In this document: piece after piece, positions 1-9,952 of the stretch
Layout of the letters: every line of letters starts with the position of its first letter
How positions within the stretch are numbered: position 1 is the first letter of the stretch
NCBI GenBank assembly: GCA_016213405.1
Contig: JACRAM010000029.1
Location: 1 to 51,964 of the forward strand
Source of the DNA: Bacteroidota bacterium
GTDB lineage: Bacteria > Bacteroidota > Bacteroidia > Palsa-948
Direction: 5' to 3'
DNA: 51,964 bases
The notes under the pieces: generated by a model
What the model was told of the DNA's origin: nothing
The model's database searches: none
Seen by the model: the letters and a program-made list of their open reading frames with translations, nothing else
Translations under genes and position numbers: made by a program

Positions 1-1
1 A

Positions 2-3000
2 GGCGTTACCGGCAACGGAAGTTATACATGGACCATTCCGAATAATCCATCCGTCAATTGCTTGGTGAGAGTGGAGGATTACAACAACACCTGCCGCTAC
101 GATAACAGCGATGCGGTGTTTACCATTCAGGCGCCCACGCCATATATTACTGTTACTTATCCAAATGGCGGGCAAACTTTGTACAGCTACAACACGGCTA
201 ACATCACATGGACTTCAGGATATCTCAGTTCATCATTCGTGAGGATTGATTATTCTGCTGACAATGGTGCAACGTGGGTGAATGTAATAGCTTCAACCAA
301 CAATTCCGGTACTTATACATGGACAATTCCGAATATCACCACCACTCAGGCGCTCGTGCGTGTGATGGATTATGGAAATAGCGCCACGTATGATGTGAGC
401 AATGCCGTCTTCACCATTAATCCCGGTGTTGTTGTAACGGCTCCGAATGGAGGAGAAAATCTGAACGGATGCACTGTTACCACAATTGCATGGACGGGCG
501 AACCCGGCACAAACAGTTACACATTACAATATTCTACTAATGGCGGAACCACTTGGAACACTATAGTCAATCAAAGTTTCGCTGGCGGACCGAATTATTC
601 TTACAACTGGACATTACCAAACACTGCCTCTAATTTCTGTTTGGTACAAGTTTACAATAGCGGCAATGCAAGTAAAACAGACCAGAGCAATGCTGTATTT
701 AATATTGTTCCGGCTATTGTAGTAACTAATCCGAACAACGGAGGAAGTTATGCCGTGGGCTCTACGCTGAATATCACATGGACATCGGTAGGCGTTTCAA
801 ATTTTTACAACATAGATTATTCAACGAATGGCGGGGCAACATGGACTAATATAGTTTTCAATACTAATATTCTGACTAATTCTTATAGCTGGACTGTTCC
901 AAATTCTCCTTCGGTAAGTTGTTATGTCAGGGTAACCGATTACAACGCTGCATGCAAAACCGACCAAAGCGATGCCTTATTTACAATTACTAATTCTCCG
1001 GCATCAATAACTGTTACCTCTCCGAATGGAGGTGAGAACTGGGTGGTTTGTTCTACGCACAATATTACATGGAGTGCAAATGCAACATCTGGCAATTATG
1101 ATATTGATTACTCTTCTAATAACGGAGTAACATGGAATGTTGTTATTGCAAATTATGCTACTGTCAACGGAACTTATGCATGGACAACTCCATCCACTCC
1201 AACAGTACAAGGATTAATTCGCGTGAAGGATTCCGGCAATGGTGCTTTGGTTGATCAGAGCAATGCTGTGTTTACAATTTCTAATCTTGCAACGCCCGGT
1301 GTAATTTCCGGAAATACTCCTGTGTGTGAAAGTTCATCGCAAACATATTCTATTGCATTAGTTACAGGGGCGACTTCTTACGCATGGATATTGCCGTCTG
1401 GCTGGTCCGGAACTTCTACATCCAACATCATCAACGTTGTTGTTGGAAGCGCAAGCGGAACTATTACTGTTACTGCAAACAACAGTTGCTATACAACTGC
1501 TGCCTCAACAAAAACAGTAACAGCAACTCCACTTCCGGTAACTCCGGGAGCTATCAGCGGAAACATAACTCCATGTACAGGTATTGCTGTAACTTACAGT
1601 ATCACTGCCGTGAGTGGTGCAACATCCTATACTTGGCTTTTACCTATAGGATATACTGGCTCATCAACAACAAACTCCATAAGTGTTACGATTGGAAGCA
1701 ATCCGGGAACCATACAAGTATATGCAAATAATTCTTGCGGTTCAAGTGCTGCATCGTCATTAACAGTTACACCAACAGGAGGCAGTTTACCTGCACAGCC
1801 GGCAAGTATTTCAGGACCTGCTTCACCTTGTGCAAGCACTGCTCAGACCTATAGTGTATCTCCTGTAGCAGGAGCTACCTTTTATACATGGACGCTTCCT
1901 GGTACATGGACAGGGACTTCAACAACAAATACAATTAGTGTAACTGCCGGAACAGCAGGAGGAACTATTTCAGTTAGTGCAGGCAATACCTGCGGTTCTT
2001 CCTCCGTTCAAACGCTTGCAGTATCTATCAGTAATGTTCCCGCACAACCCGGAGTGATTTCAGGCAATACAACAGTGTGTCTTGGTTCTGCAAACACGTA
2101 CTCAATTACTGCAGTTGGTGGTGCAACCGGTTATACATGGACACTGCCGGGCGGATGGACAGGAACTTCAACTACAAATAGTATCAGCACAACAGCTGGA
2201 GCAACTGGAACTATTACTGTAACAGCAGACAATGCTTGCGGAAGCAGTACGCCAAGAACACTTGCTGTAACAGTTAATACAGTACCCGCACAACCTGGCG
2301 CTATTTCTGGCAACACAACTGTTTGCCTCGGTACAGCAAATACTTATTCTATCTCTGCAGTAAGCGGTGCTACAAGTTATTCATGGACATTGCCAGGTGG
2401 ATGGACTGGAAGTTCAACAACTAACAGTATCAGCACAACTGCTGGTGCATCAAGCGGTACTATTACTGTAACAGCGAACAATACATGCGGAAGCGGTACA
2501 GCACAGACACTTGCTGTTACAGTGAATTCAATTCCTGCTCAACCAGGAGCAATTTCAGGAAACACGACTATTTGTGGAAGCACTGCTCAAACATATAGTG
2601 TTACATCTGTTTCAGGTGCTACTTCATACGCATGGACATTACCAGGAGGATGGACAGGAAGTTCAACAACAAACAGCATCAATACTACAGCAGGAAATAC
2701 GAGCGGCAATGTCACCGTTACAGCAAGTAATACATGCGGCACCAGCCCTGTCCGAACATTGAGCGTAACAGTGAATCCTGTTCCTGCACAACCTGCTTCT
2801 ATCAGTGGAAACACAACTATTTGCGGTGGAACAACGAACACATACAGCATTACTCCTGTGAGCGGAGCAACTGCTTACACATGGACGCTACCCGGAGGAT
2901 GGACGGGAACTTCTACGAGCAATTCAATTAGTGCTACTGCGAATAATGCAAGCGGAACAATTACCGTGACTGCTGATAATGCATGTGGCAGCAGTCCAAC

Positions 3001-6000
3001 ACAATCACTTGCTATTACTGTGCTGTCTATACCTGTACAACCTGGTGCTATTTCTGGCAACACAACTGTTTGCCAGGGTACAGCAAATACTTATTCTATC
3101 TCTGCAGTAAGTGGCGCTACAAATTATTCTTGGACATTGCCAGGTGGATGGACTGGAAGTTCAGTTACTAATAGTATTACCACCACTGTGGGCGCAACGG
3201 GCGGCACTATTTCAGTTAGCGCTGCTAACAGTTGCGGTTCATCCAGTGCAGCAACTTTGACAGTTACAGTAAATCCTCTTCCTGCAATTCCAACTATCAC
3301 TGCGAGCGGACCGACAACTTTCTGCTCGGGCGGAAGTGTTGATTTAACTTCGAGTGTTGAGAACAGCTACAATTGGTCACCTACTTCTGCAACTACTCAA
3401 TCTGTTACAGTGACTTCATCTGGAAATTATGCAGTGACGGTAACGGATGTAAACGGATGTACAGCAACATCGGCTACTACAGCAGTAACTGTTAATGGTA
3501 TTCCAAGTTTAACTGTTACTGCAAGTGCATTAATGATTTGCGCGGGCAATTCAACAAGTTTAACTGCAAGCGGAGCATCAACATATGTATGGTTACCGAG
3601 CGGTGATTTGAATAATGCGAATATTTCAAATCCCATAGCAACTCCATCGGCAAATACAACCTACACCGTAACCGGAACTACAAACGGATGTTCTGGAACA
3701 TCTACTGTGTCTATCACCGTAAATCCAATACCACCAACACCAACCGTTACTGTGAGCGGTACAACTACATTCTGCTCTAGCGGAAGTGTTGATTTAACTT
3801 CAAGTGCAGCGAATAGTTACAGTTGGACTCCCACTTCAGCAACCACACAATCCATCACGGTGACTTCATCAGGAAATTATGCAGTGACAATAATTGATGC
3901 AAATGGCTGTACTGCAACTTCGGCTTCAACAAATGTTACTGTAAATTCGTTGCCAAGCTCAACCATTACTCCAAGCGGACCAACCACTTTCTGCCAGGGA
4001 GGAAGTGTGACGTTGTCTTCTCCAAGTTCAACAGGAAATGTTTGGAGTACAACTGCAACTACTCAAACAATTTCAGTTTCAACTTCTGGAACTTATTCCT
4101 TAACTGTTACTGATGTGAATTCGTGCTCATCAACCTCTTCAATAAACGTAACGGTAAATCCGCTCCCCACTGTTACTGCATCTGCAAATCTGACGACTAT
4201 CTGTGCCGGTTCATCAACCACACTTTCTGCAAGCGGAGCAACAACTTATGTTTGGTCACCGTCAACTGGTTTAAGTTCAACCACAGGAGCAAACGTTACG
4301 GCAACTCCAACGGCAACAATTACCTATACCGTTGCCGGAACAAATGGAAATAACTGTACAAGTACAGATGCAGTTACTATCAATGTAACTCCTGGTCCTG
4401 CAATTCCAACTATCACCGCAAACGGACCGACAACTTTCTGCGCAGGCGGAAGTGTTGATTTGACTTCGAGCGCTGCTACTACTTACAGTTGGACACCAAC
4501 AAGCGCAACTACTCAATCCATCACGGTTACTTCATCAGGAAGTTATGTGGTGACTGTAACGGATGCAATCGGATGTTCTTCCTCTTCTGCTCCGACAACT
4601 GTTACTGTTAATGCCCTTCCGACTATTACCGCAACAGCAAGTGCCTATACAATTTGCGCGGGCAATTCAACAAGTCTGAATGCAAGCGGAGCATCAACGT
4701 ATGTTTGGTCTCCAAGTGGCAGTTTAAATAATGCGAACATCGCAAATCCAATTGCAACTCCATCAGCAAATACAACTTACACTGTAACAGGAACTACAAA
4801 CGGATGTTCTGGAACGGCTGTTGTATCCATCACTGTAAATCCTGTTCCTGCAACTCCAACGATTACACCATCCGGAATGAATTTAGTTTCAAGTTCGGCA
4901 ACGGGAAATCAATGGTATCTGAACGGAACTCCGATTGGCGGAGCCACTAACCAAATTTACACTCCCACACAAAACGGAAATTACACAGTGGTTGTAACGA
5001 ATGCTTTTGGATGTACGGCAATTTCATCAGTATACGTTTACACTTCCATCGCGCCAATTCCCGTTGCGAATTTTGTTGCGAACACAACCACCGTTACAGT
5101 AGGAGGAAGCGTGAACTTTACGGATTTATCTACCAACAATCCGACAAACTGGTCATGGATTTTCACAGGAGGAACGCCAGCCACTTCAACCGCACAAAAT
5201 CCAACAAACATTGTTTACAGTACTGTCGGATGTTATTCTGTTACATTAACTGCCACAAACGCAAGCGGCTCAGATGCAGAAATCAAATCCTGTTATATTA
5301 ATGTAATTGCCACACCCACTTATTGCATTCCGAGCCCAACCAATGGAACTACCTATGATGATTTCATTGACGGAGTTGTTCTTGGAACCATCAACAACAC
5401 AGGCAGCGGAAGCACAGGCGGTCCAAGCTATACGAACTATTCCTCAACCATGTCAACCAATGTGAATAAATCAAGCTCCTATACAATTTCTATTACAGGC
5501 GGATTATATCAGCCCGATTATTATGCTGCATGGATTGATTACAATAAGGATGGTGATTTCCTTGATGCCGGAGAAAAACTTGGAGAATTTGTAACCACTG
5601 CTGCGTATCAAACACTGCCAATTAATTTTACTGTTCCTGCAGCAGCATCAACCGGTTCAACCCGATTGAGAGTGCGTTGCGTGTATAATGCGCCAGGAAT
5701 GGATGCTTGCACAAATTACACCTACGGTGAAACAGAAGATTATAAAGTTGTGATTTTTGCTGCGGGAAATCCGCCAGTTGCAAATTTCTCTGCAAGTTCA
5801 ACGAATTTCTGTGTGAACACGTGCATCAACTTTACTGATTTAAGCACCAACAGCCCGACAAGCTGGATATGGTCGTTTGCTGGTGCGTCACCGTCAGGAT
5901 CAACTTCACAGAATCCTACTAATATCTGTTACAACATACCTGGAACTTATAGTGTAACGCTGACGGCTACAAACGCTGTGGGTTCAAATTCACTGACACA

Positions 6001-7468
6001 AACATCTTACATTACTGTGACTGCAATGCCTGTTGCAAATGCGGGAACTGATGCAAGCATTTGTCAGGGTAATTCAACTACATTAAGCGCAAGCGGTGGA
6101 AGTAGTTACCTGTGGTCACCATCAACAGGATTAAGCGCGACAAATATTGCTAACCCTGTAGCTTCACCGACCACTACAATTACCTATACAGTTACAGTAT
6201 CTAACGGACCATGTTCATCAACTGACCAATTAACAGTATTTGTTTCACCTCCTCCTTCGGCAAATGCAGGTTCAGATGTTTCGATCTGTTCTGGAGGAAA
6301 CACAACATTGAATGCAAGCGGTGGAGGAAATTATTTATGGTCACCGTCAACAGGATTGAGCGCGACAAATATTGCTAACCCAATTGCATCACCGACAGTA
6401 ACCACTACTTACACTGTTACAGTTTCAAGTGGCAGTTGTTCGGCTAGTGATATAGTTGTTGTTACTGTGAACAATGTTCCTGCTCAACCCGGAATTATTT
6501 CAGGCAACTTTATTGCCTGTGCAGGTGCAAATGAAACCTATACTATTACTCCAGTTTCCGGGGCAACTTCCTACACATGGACATTGCCTGGAGGATGGAC
6601 AGGTTCATCAACTACCAATTCAATTACTGCAACAGCCGGAGCAACCGGTGGAACAATCACCGTTGTTGCAAACAATTCTTGCGGAAGCAGCACGGTGCAA
6701 TCATTGTCTGTGATAGTCACAAGTTCTGCACCACTTCAGCCGGGAGCAATTGCAGGAACAGATTCAGTGTGTTCAGGTTCTGTTCAAACTTATTCTGTTG
6801 TTAATGATCCTAACGCTTCTTCTTACACTTGGACGTTGCCGGGCGGATGGTCAGGCACTTCAGCGACTAATTCAATTAGCTCCACAGTGGGAATATCAGG
6901 AGGAACAATTTCTGTAATTGCAAATAACTCTTGCGGAAGCAGCACTGCGCAAACGTTCAGCGTGACGGTGAATGCACTTCCTGCTGTAACATTTAATCTT
7001 TCACCAAGCATTGTTTGTCTGAATTCGGGTGCATTTGCACTGACGGGAGGTTCTCCATCAGGAGGAACTTATTCCGGTACGGGAGTAAGCGCAGGAAATT
7101 TCACTCCTGCAACTGCCGGTACGGGTACATTTACTATTACTTATTCTTATACAGATGTTAATGGATGTACAAATACTGCAACACAGTCTATCATTGTTGA
7201 CCCATGCACAGGTATTCAGAATATTGTTGGTGAAGAACAAATTATAATTTATCCAAATCCGTTCAGTGAAAACGTGACGATAACATGGAACTTACACGGG
7301 AATCATATCGTAGAGTTGTTTGATGTGCTTGGGAACCATCTCGGAAAATGGAACATCACTGATAATCATTTGTTGATTGATGCCGGGAATCTGGAGGAAG
7401 GTGTTTATTACATCCGCACAAGTTCAGATTCGGGAATGTCTGTAAGAAAGGTTGTTAAATTGAAATAA
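2..7468 (+). CDS. Giant T9SS-exported repeat protein (PKD/GEVED adhesin), 5' end outside window
   Basis: The reading frame is open from base 2 and the repeat pattern is already running there, so the start lies upstream; about 2488 residues are visible. In order: several ~90-residue beta-sandwich repeats with PNGGE..W and YSxNNGxTW motifs (to about base 1290); eight ~83-residue PKD-like repeats beginning near 1291, 1540, 1795, 2038, 2287, 2536, 2785 and 3034, with PGAISGNTTVC and TLPGGWTG motifs; repeats with SGPTTFC and SSGNYAVTVTD; a PKD domain; a GEVED domain (about 5320-5755, GETEDY); another PKD; SANAGSD-type repeats; two more PKD-like copies near 6478 and 6730; and a C-terminal type A sorting domain (IYPNPF...GVYYIR...KVVKLK). 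It should be secreted by the Por system and anchored on or released from the cell surface, probably as an adhesin or matrix protein. The ligand is unknown. The role is inferred from domains. Confidence 0.93.
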   Translation, partial: GVTGNGSYTWTIPNNPSVNCLVRVEDYNNTCRYDNSDAVFTIQAPTPYITVTYPNGGQTLYSYNTANITWTSGYLSSSFVRIDYSADNGATWVNVIASTNNSGTYTWTIPNITTTQALVRVMDYGNSATYDVSNAVFTINPGVVVTAPNGGENLNGCTVTTIAWTGEPGTNSYTLQYSTNGGTTWNTIVNQSFAGGPNYSYNWTLPNTASNFCLVQVYNSGNASKTDQSNAVFNIVPAIVVTNPNNGGSYAVGSTLNITWTSVGVSNFYNIDYSTNGGATWTNIVFNTNILTNSYSWTVPNSPSVSCYVRVTDYNAACKTDQSDALFTITNSPASITVTSPNGGENWVVCSTHNITWSANATSGNYDIDYSSNNGVTWNVVIANYATVNGTYAWTTPSTPTVQGLIRVKDSGNGALVDQSNAVFTISNLATPGVISGNTPVCESSSQTYSIALVTGATSYAWILPSGWSGTSTSNIINVVVGSASGTITVTANNSCYTTAASTKTVTATPLPVTPGAISGNITPCTGIAVTYSITAVSGATSYTWLLPIGYTGSSTTNSISVTIGSNPGTIQVYANNSCGSSAASSLTVTPTGGSLPAQPASISGPASPCASTAQTYSVSPVAGATFYTWTLPGTWTGTSTTNTISVTAGTAGGTISVSAGNTCGSSSVQTLAVSISNVPAQPGVISGNTTVCLGSANTYSITAVGGATGYTWTLPGGWTGTSTTNSISTTAGATGTITVTADNACGSSTPRTLAVTVNTVPAQPGAISGNTTVCLGTANTYSISAVSGATSYSWTLPGGWTGSSTTNSISTTAGASSGTITVTANNTCGSGTAQTLAVTVNSIPAQPGAISGNTTICGSTAQTYSVTSVSGATSYAWTLPGGWTGSSTTNSINTTAGNTSGNVTVTASNTCGTSPVRTLSVTVNPVPAQPASISGNTTICGGTTNTYSITPVSGATAYTWTLPGGWTGTSTSNSISATANNASGTITVTADNACGSSPTQSLAITVLSIPVQPGAISGNTTVCQGTANTYSISAVSGATNYSWTLPGGWTGSSVTNSITTTVGATGGTISVSAANSCGSSSAATLTVTVNPLPAIPTITASGPTTFCSGGSVDLTSSVENSYNWSPTSATTQSVTVTSSGNYAVTVTDVNGCTATSATTAVTVNGIPSLTVTASALMICAGNSTSLTASGASTYVWLPSGDLNNANISNPIATPSANTTYTVTGTTNGCSGTSTVSITVNPIPPTPTVTVSGTTTFCSSGSVDLTSSAANSYSWTPTSATTQSITVTSSGNYAVTIIDANGCTATSASTNVTVNSLPSSTITPSGPTTFCQGGSVTLSSPSSTGNVWSTTATTQTISVSTSGTYSLTVTDVNSCSSTSSINVTVNPLPTVTASANLTTICAGSSTTLSASGATTYVWSPSTGLSSTTGANVTATPTATITYTVAGTNGNNCTSTDAVTINVTPGPAIPTITANGPTTFCAGGSVDLTSSAATTYSWTPTSATTQSITVTSSGSYVVTVTDAIGCSSSSAPTTVTVNALPTITATASAYTICAGNSTSLNASGASTYVWSPSGSLNNANIANPIATPSANTTYTVTGTTNGCSGTAVVSITVNPVPATPTITPSGMNLVSSSATGNQWYLNGTPIGGATNQIYTPTQNGNYTVVVTNAFGCTAISSVYVYTSIAPIPVANFVANTTTVTVGGSVNFTDLSTNNPTNWSWIFTGGTPATSTAQNPTNIVYSTVGCYSVTLTATNASGSDAEIKSCYINVIATPTYCIPSPTNGTTYDDFIDGVVLGTINNTGSGSTGGPSYTNYSSTMSTNVNKSSSYTISITGGLYQPDYYAAWIDYNKDGDFLDAGEKLGEFVTTAAYQTLPINFTVPAAASTGSTRLRVRCVYNAPGMDACTNYTYGETEDYKVVIFAAGNPPVANFSASSTNFCVNTCINFTDLSTNSPTSWIWSFAGASPSGSTSQNPTNICYNIPGTYSVTLTATNAVGSNSLTQTSYITVTAMPVANAGTDASICQGNSTTLSASGGSSYLWSPSTGLSATNIANPVASPTTTITYTVTVSNGPCSSTDQLTVFVSPPPSANAGSDVSICSGGNTTLNASGGGNYLWSPSTGLSATNIANPIASPTVTTTYTVTVSSGSCSASDIVVVTVNNVPAQPGIISGNFIACAGANETYTITPVSGATSYTWTLPGGWTGSSTTNSITATAGATGGTITVVANNSCGSSTVQSLSVIVTSSAPLQPGAIAGTDSVCSGSVQTYSVVNDPNASSYTWTLPGGWSGTSATNSISSTVGISGGTISVIANNSCGSSTAQTFSVTVNALPAVTFNLSPSIVCLNSGAFALTGGSPSGGTYSGTGVSAGNFTPATAGTGTFTITYSYTDVNGCTNTATQSIIVDPCTGIQNIVGEEQIIIYPNPFSENVTITWNLHGNHIVELFDVLGNHLGKWNITDNHLLIDAGNLEEGVYYIRTSSDSGMSVRKVVKLK

Positions 7469-7487
7469 GTTGAATTGAATTATATCA

Positions 7488-7521
7488 AAGCGTGTCCGTC
7501 AACTGACAGACACGCTTTTTT
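7488..7521. terminator. Bidirectional Rho-independent terminator
   Basis: Perfect 9-bp stem AAGCGTGTC / GACACGCTT (7488-7496 and 7509-7517). The interior GTC-AACT-GAC extends it after one mismatch, and it is flanked by A and T runs on both sides. It lies between the convergent giant T9SS gene and mnmE and reaches the last bases of mnmE, so it can serve both strands. Confidence 0.85.
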
Positions 7522-8917
7522 ATTTTCCGATGCAAAACTTCCCGAAGATATTCTGAAGTAAGTCATCTGTAGAAACTTCTCCTGTTATAAGTCCAAGATG
7601 ATGCAGCGCAGTGCGGATGTCGCTTGCTAAAAGTTCTCCTGAAAGTTTTTTATCCAATCCTTCACGTACTCTCGTTAAAGCATTTGAAGTTTGCTGCAAT
7701 GCTTCCACATGTCTTGCATTGGTGATGATTGTTTCAGGAATATTGCTTGCTTTCTTGTCAAAGATATCTAAGAGGCGTGCCTTGAGTTCTTCCAGATTAC
7801 GTTTTTCTTTCGAGGAAATAAAAATCATGTTTTTGAAATGCGAAAATTCTTTCTTGGTGTATTCAACATCTTCTTTGTCAATTTTGTTTCCCGTCAGGAT
7901 TAATTCAGCGCCACTAGTATGCTGCTTCAGATCTTCAAGTTCTTTTTGTAAGTCACTGGAACTGAGCTCATGTATATCGAACAAATAAATAATAATACTT
8001 GCCTTCTTCATTGCCTGATGGGTGCGTTCAATTCCGGCAGTTTCAATCACATCGGTGGAGTGGCGCAGTCCGGCAGTGTCAATAAAACGAAAGCGAACTC
8101 CTTCAATCACAATTTCATCTTCAATCGTGTCTCGCGTAGTGCCTGGAATATCCGATACAATGGCGCGCTCTTCATCTAAAAGAGAATTCAGCAATGTAGA
8201 TTTTCCTGAGTTAGGTCTGCCTGCAATGCAAACGGGCACACCATTCTTAATTACATTCCCTAGTTCAAATGACCGGATTAACTTTTCTATAACGCCCTGC
8301 AATGAAGAAACAAGTTTCTTTAATTCATCTTTGCTGGCGAACTCCACATCTTCTTCTGAAAAATCCAATTCAAGTTCAATGAGCGAAGCGAAGTTGATTA
8401 AATTATCCCGCAGGATTTTTATTTTGCCCGAAAATCCTCCGCGCATCTGCATCATGGCAACGTGGTGGGATGTTGCGCTGTTGGAAGAAATCAGATCAGC
8501 TACCGCTTCCGCCTGCGATAAATCAAACTTTCCGTTCATGAACGCGCGGAAAGTAAATTCACCGGCAGTGGCAAGACGCGCTCCCTGCTTCACCAGCAGA
8601 TGCAGTATTTGTTCCTGAATATATTTAGAACCGTGACAGGAAATCTCCGCAATGTTTTCTCCTGTATAAGAATTCGGAGCTTTGAAAACAGAAAGCATTA
8701 CATCGTCAATCACATTGTTCTTATAGACAATTTCTCCGTAATGTATGGTGTGTGATTTAAACTTAGAAATGTCAGTTTGTTTTCCATTCTTCTTTCGAAA
8801 AATCTTTTCGCAAATCAACAAAGAATTTTTTCCAGATAAGCGAATGATGGCAATCGCCCCTATGCCGGAAGAAGTTGAAAGCGCTGCGATTGTATCATTG
8901 TTAAGAGGATTCTTCAT
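7520..8917 (-). CDS. mnmE: tRNA uridine-5-carboxymethylaminomethyl modification GTPase MnmE
   Basis: MnmE works with MnmG to modify the wobble uridine of certain tRNAs, using a folate C1 donor. The sequence shows the N-terminal folate-binding domain (TIAALSTSSGIGAIAIIR; PNSYTGE; AGEFTFRAF), a helical domain, an inserted G domain with P-loop GRPNSGKST, switch motifs DIPGTTRDT and DTAGLR and specificity motif GNKID, and the diagnostic C-terminal FCIGK. Length is about 465 residues, normal for the family. The frame continues 8 codons upstream from a TTG, but I place the start at the ATG at 8917, where homologues begin (MKNPLNNDTI). It is divergent from sucD and convergent with the giant T9SS gene. 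Confidence 0.97.
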   Translation of the reverse strand: MKNPLNNDTIAALSTSSGIGAIAIIRLSGKNSLLICEKIFRKKNGKQTDISKFKSHTIHYGEIVYKNNVIDDVMLSVFKAPNSYTGENIAEISCHGSKYIQEQILHLLVKQGARLATAGEFTFRAFMNGKFDLSQAEAVADLISSNSATSHHVAMMQMRGGFSGKIKILRDNLINFASLIELELDFSEEDVEFASKDELKKLVSSLQGVIEKLIRSFELGNVIKNGVPVCIAGRPNSGKSTLLNSLLDEERAIVSDIPGTTRDTIEDEIVIEGVRFRFIDTAGLRHSTDVIETAGIERTHQAMKKASIIIYLFDIHELSSSDLQKELEDLKQHTSGAELILTGNKIDKEDVEYTKKEFSHFKNMIFISSKEKRNLEELKARLLDIFDKKASNIPETIITNARHVEALQQTSNALTRVREGLDKKLSGELLASDIRTALHHLGLITGEVSTDDLLQNIFGKFCIGK

Positions 8918-9003
8918 GAAAACAAAGTTATTAAATAACATATCAGCAATAAGAGAAAACTTTAATTTAGCGACCTGAATAAAAAATATTTATCTCTATT
9001 TTA

Positions 9004-9038
9004 CATTATACATTAACCATCAACCATTAATCATCTCT
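9004..9038. repeat. Heptamer word array in the sucD leader
   Basis: CAT occurs at 9004, 9011, 9018, 9025 and 9032, exactly 7 bp apart. Units: CATTATA, CATTAAC, CATCAAC, CATTAAT, CATCTCT. The array ends two bases before the sucD ATG. No inverted arm is seen. It is one of a class of short-period arrays in this window. Confidence 0.75.
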
Positions 9039-9040
9039 TT

Positions 9041-9922
9041 ATGTCTGTTTTAGTAAACAAAAATTCCCGCGTAATTGTTCAGGGTTTCACTGGTGGCGAA
9101 GGAACTTTTCACGCCACACAAATGATTGAATACGGAACCAATGTGGTGGGAGGTGTAACTCCCGGCAAAGGCGGAACCAAACATCTGGATAAACCTGTTT
9201 TCAATACTGTTTCAGATGCAGTGAAAACTGCTGGCGCGGATGTGTCTGTGATTTTTGTTCCTCCTCCGTTTGCGGCAGATGCCATCATGGAAGCTGCTGA
9301 AGCAGGAATCAAAGTGATCATCTGCATCACCGAAGGAATTCCCACAAAAGATATGATAGCGGTAAAAGAATATTTAAAAGATAAAAACTGTCGCTTGGTT
9401 GGACCCAACTGTCCCGGTGTGATTACTCCGGGAGAAGCGAAGTGCGGCATTATGCCCGGATTCATTCACAGGAAAGGAACTATCGGAATTGTTTCACGCT
9501 CGGGAACTTTAACGTATGAAGCCGTTGATCAGGTTACAAAAGCAGGAATGGGTCAAAGCACTTGTATTGGAATTGGCGGTGACCCGATTCCCGGAACCAC
9601 TACCAAAGATGCTGTTGAACTTTTTATGAACGACCCTGACACCGAAGGAATTATTATGATAGGAGAAATTGGCGGCAACATGGAAAACGAAGCGGCATAT
9701 TATATAAAAGCAAATCCAAGAAAACCTGTTGTTGGATTTATTGCCGGACAAACCGCGCCTCCCGGAAGAAGAATGGGGCATGCGGGCGCTATCATTGGCG
9801 GAGCGGATGACACTGCCGCGGCAAAAATGAAAATCATGCGCGAGTGCGGAATTCATGTAGTGGATTCTCCTGCGGTGATTGGAAAAATGATGGCGAAGGT
9901 TCTGAATAAAGTAATGGCGTAA
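9041..9922 (+). CDS. sucD: Succinate-CoA ligase (ADP-forming) subunit alpha
   Basis: Alpha subunit of the TCA-cycle enzyme that interconverts succinyl-CoA and succinate with substrate-level phosphorylation. The 293 residues match the usual length. Visible: an N-terminal CoA-binding Rossmann domain ([23 protein letters not shown]), VGPNCPGVI, the [15 protein letters not shown] segment, and the phosphorylated active-site histidine in [10 protein letters not shown] (His247). The ATG at 9041 is placed directly after a heptamer array. The beta subunit gene sucC is not adjacent, so the subunits are encoded apart, as is common in Bacteroidota. Cytoplasmic. Confidence 0.97.
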   Translation: MSVLVNKNSRVIVQGFTGGEGTFHATQMIEYGTNVVGGVTPGKGGTKHLDKPVFNTVSDAVKTAGADVSVIFVPPPFAADAIMEAAEAGIKVIICITEGIPTKDMIAVKEYLKDKNCRLVGPNCPGVITPGEAKCGIMPGFIHRKGTIGIVSRSGTLTYEAVDQVTKAGMGQSTCIGIGGDPIPGTTTKDAVELFMNDPDTEGIIMIGEIGGNMENEAAYYIKANPRKPVVGFIAGQTAPPGRRMGHAGAIIGGADDTAAAKMKIMRECGIHVVDSPAVIGKMMAKVLNKVMA

Positions 9923-9952
9923 CATAACAATAACAAATAAACAATAAACACA

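Noticed and set aside
1004-7240. Antisense and shifted frames inside the giant T9SS gene
   Set aside because: Arise from the repetitive Thr/Ser-rich codons; they repeat with the PKD units and have no independent features.
8022-8618. 198-codon plus-strand frame opposite mnmE
   Set aside because: Complete MnmE motifs on the minus strand; this is its shadow.
9041-9922. sucCD operon
   Set aside because: No beta subunit gene on either side; only sucD is present here.
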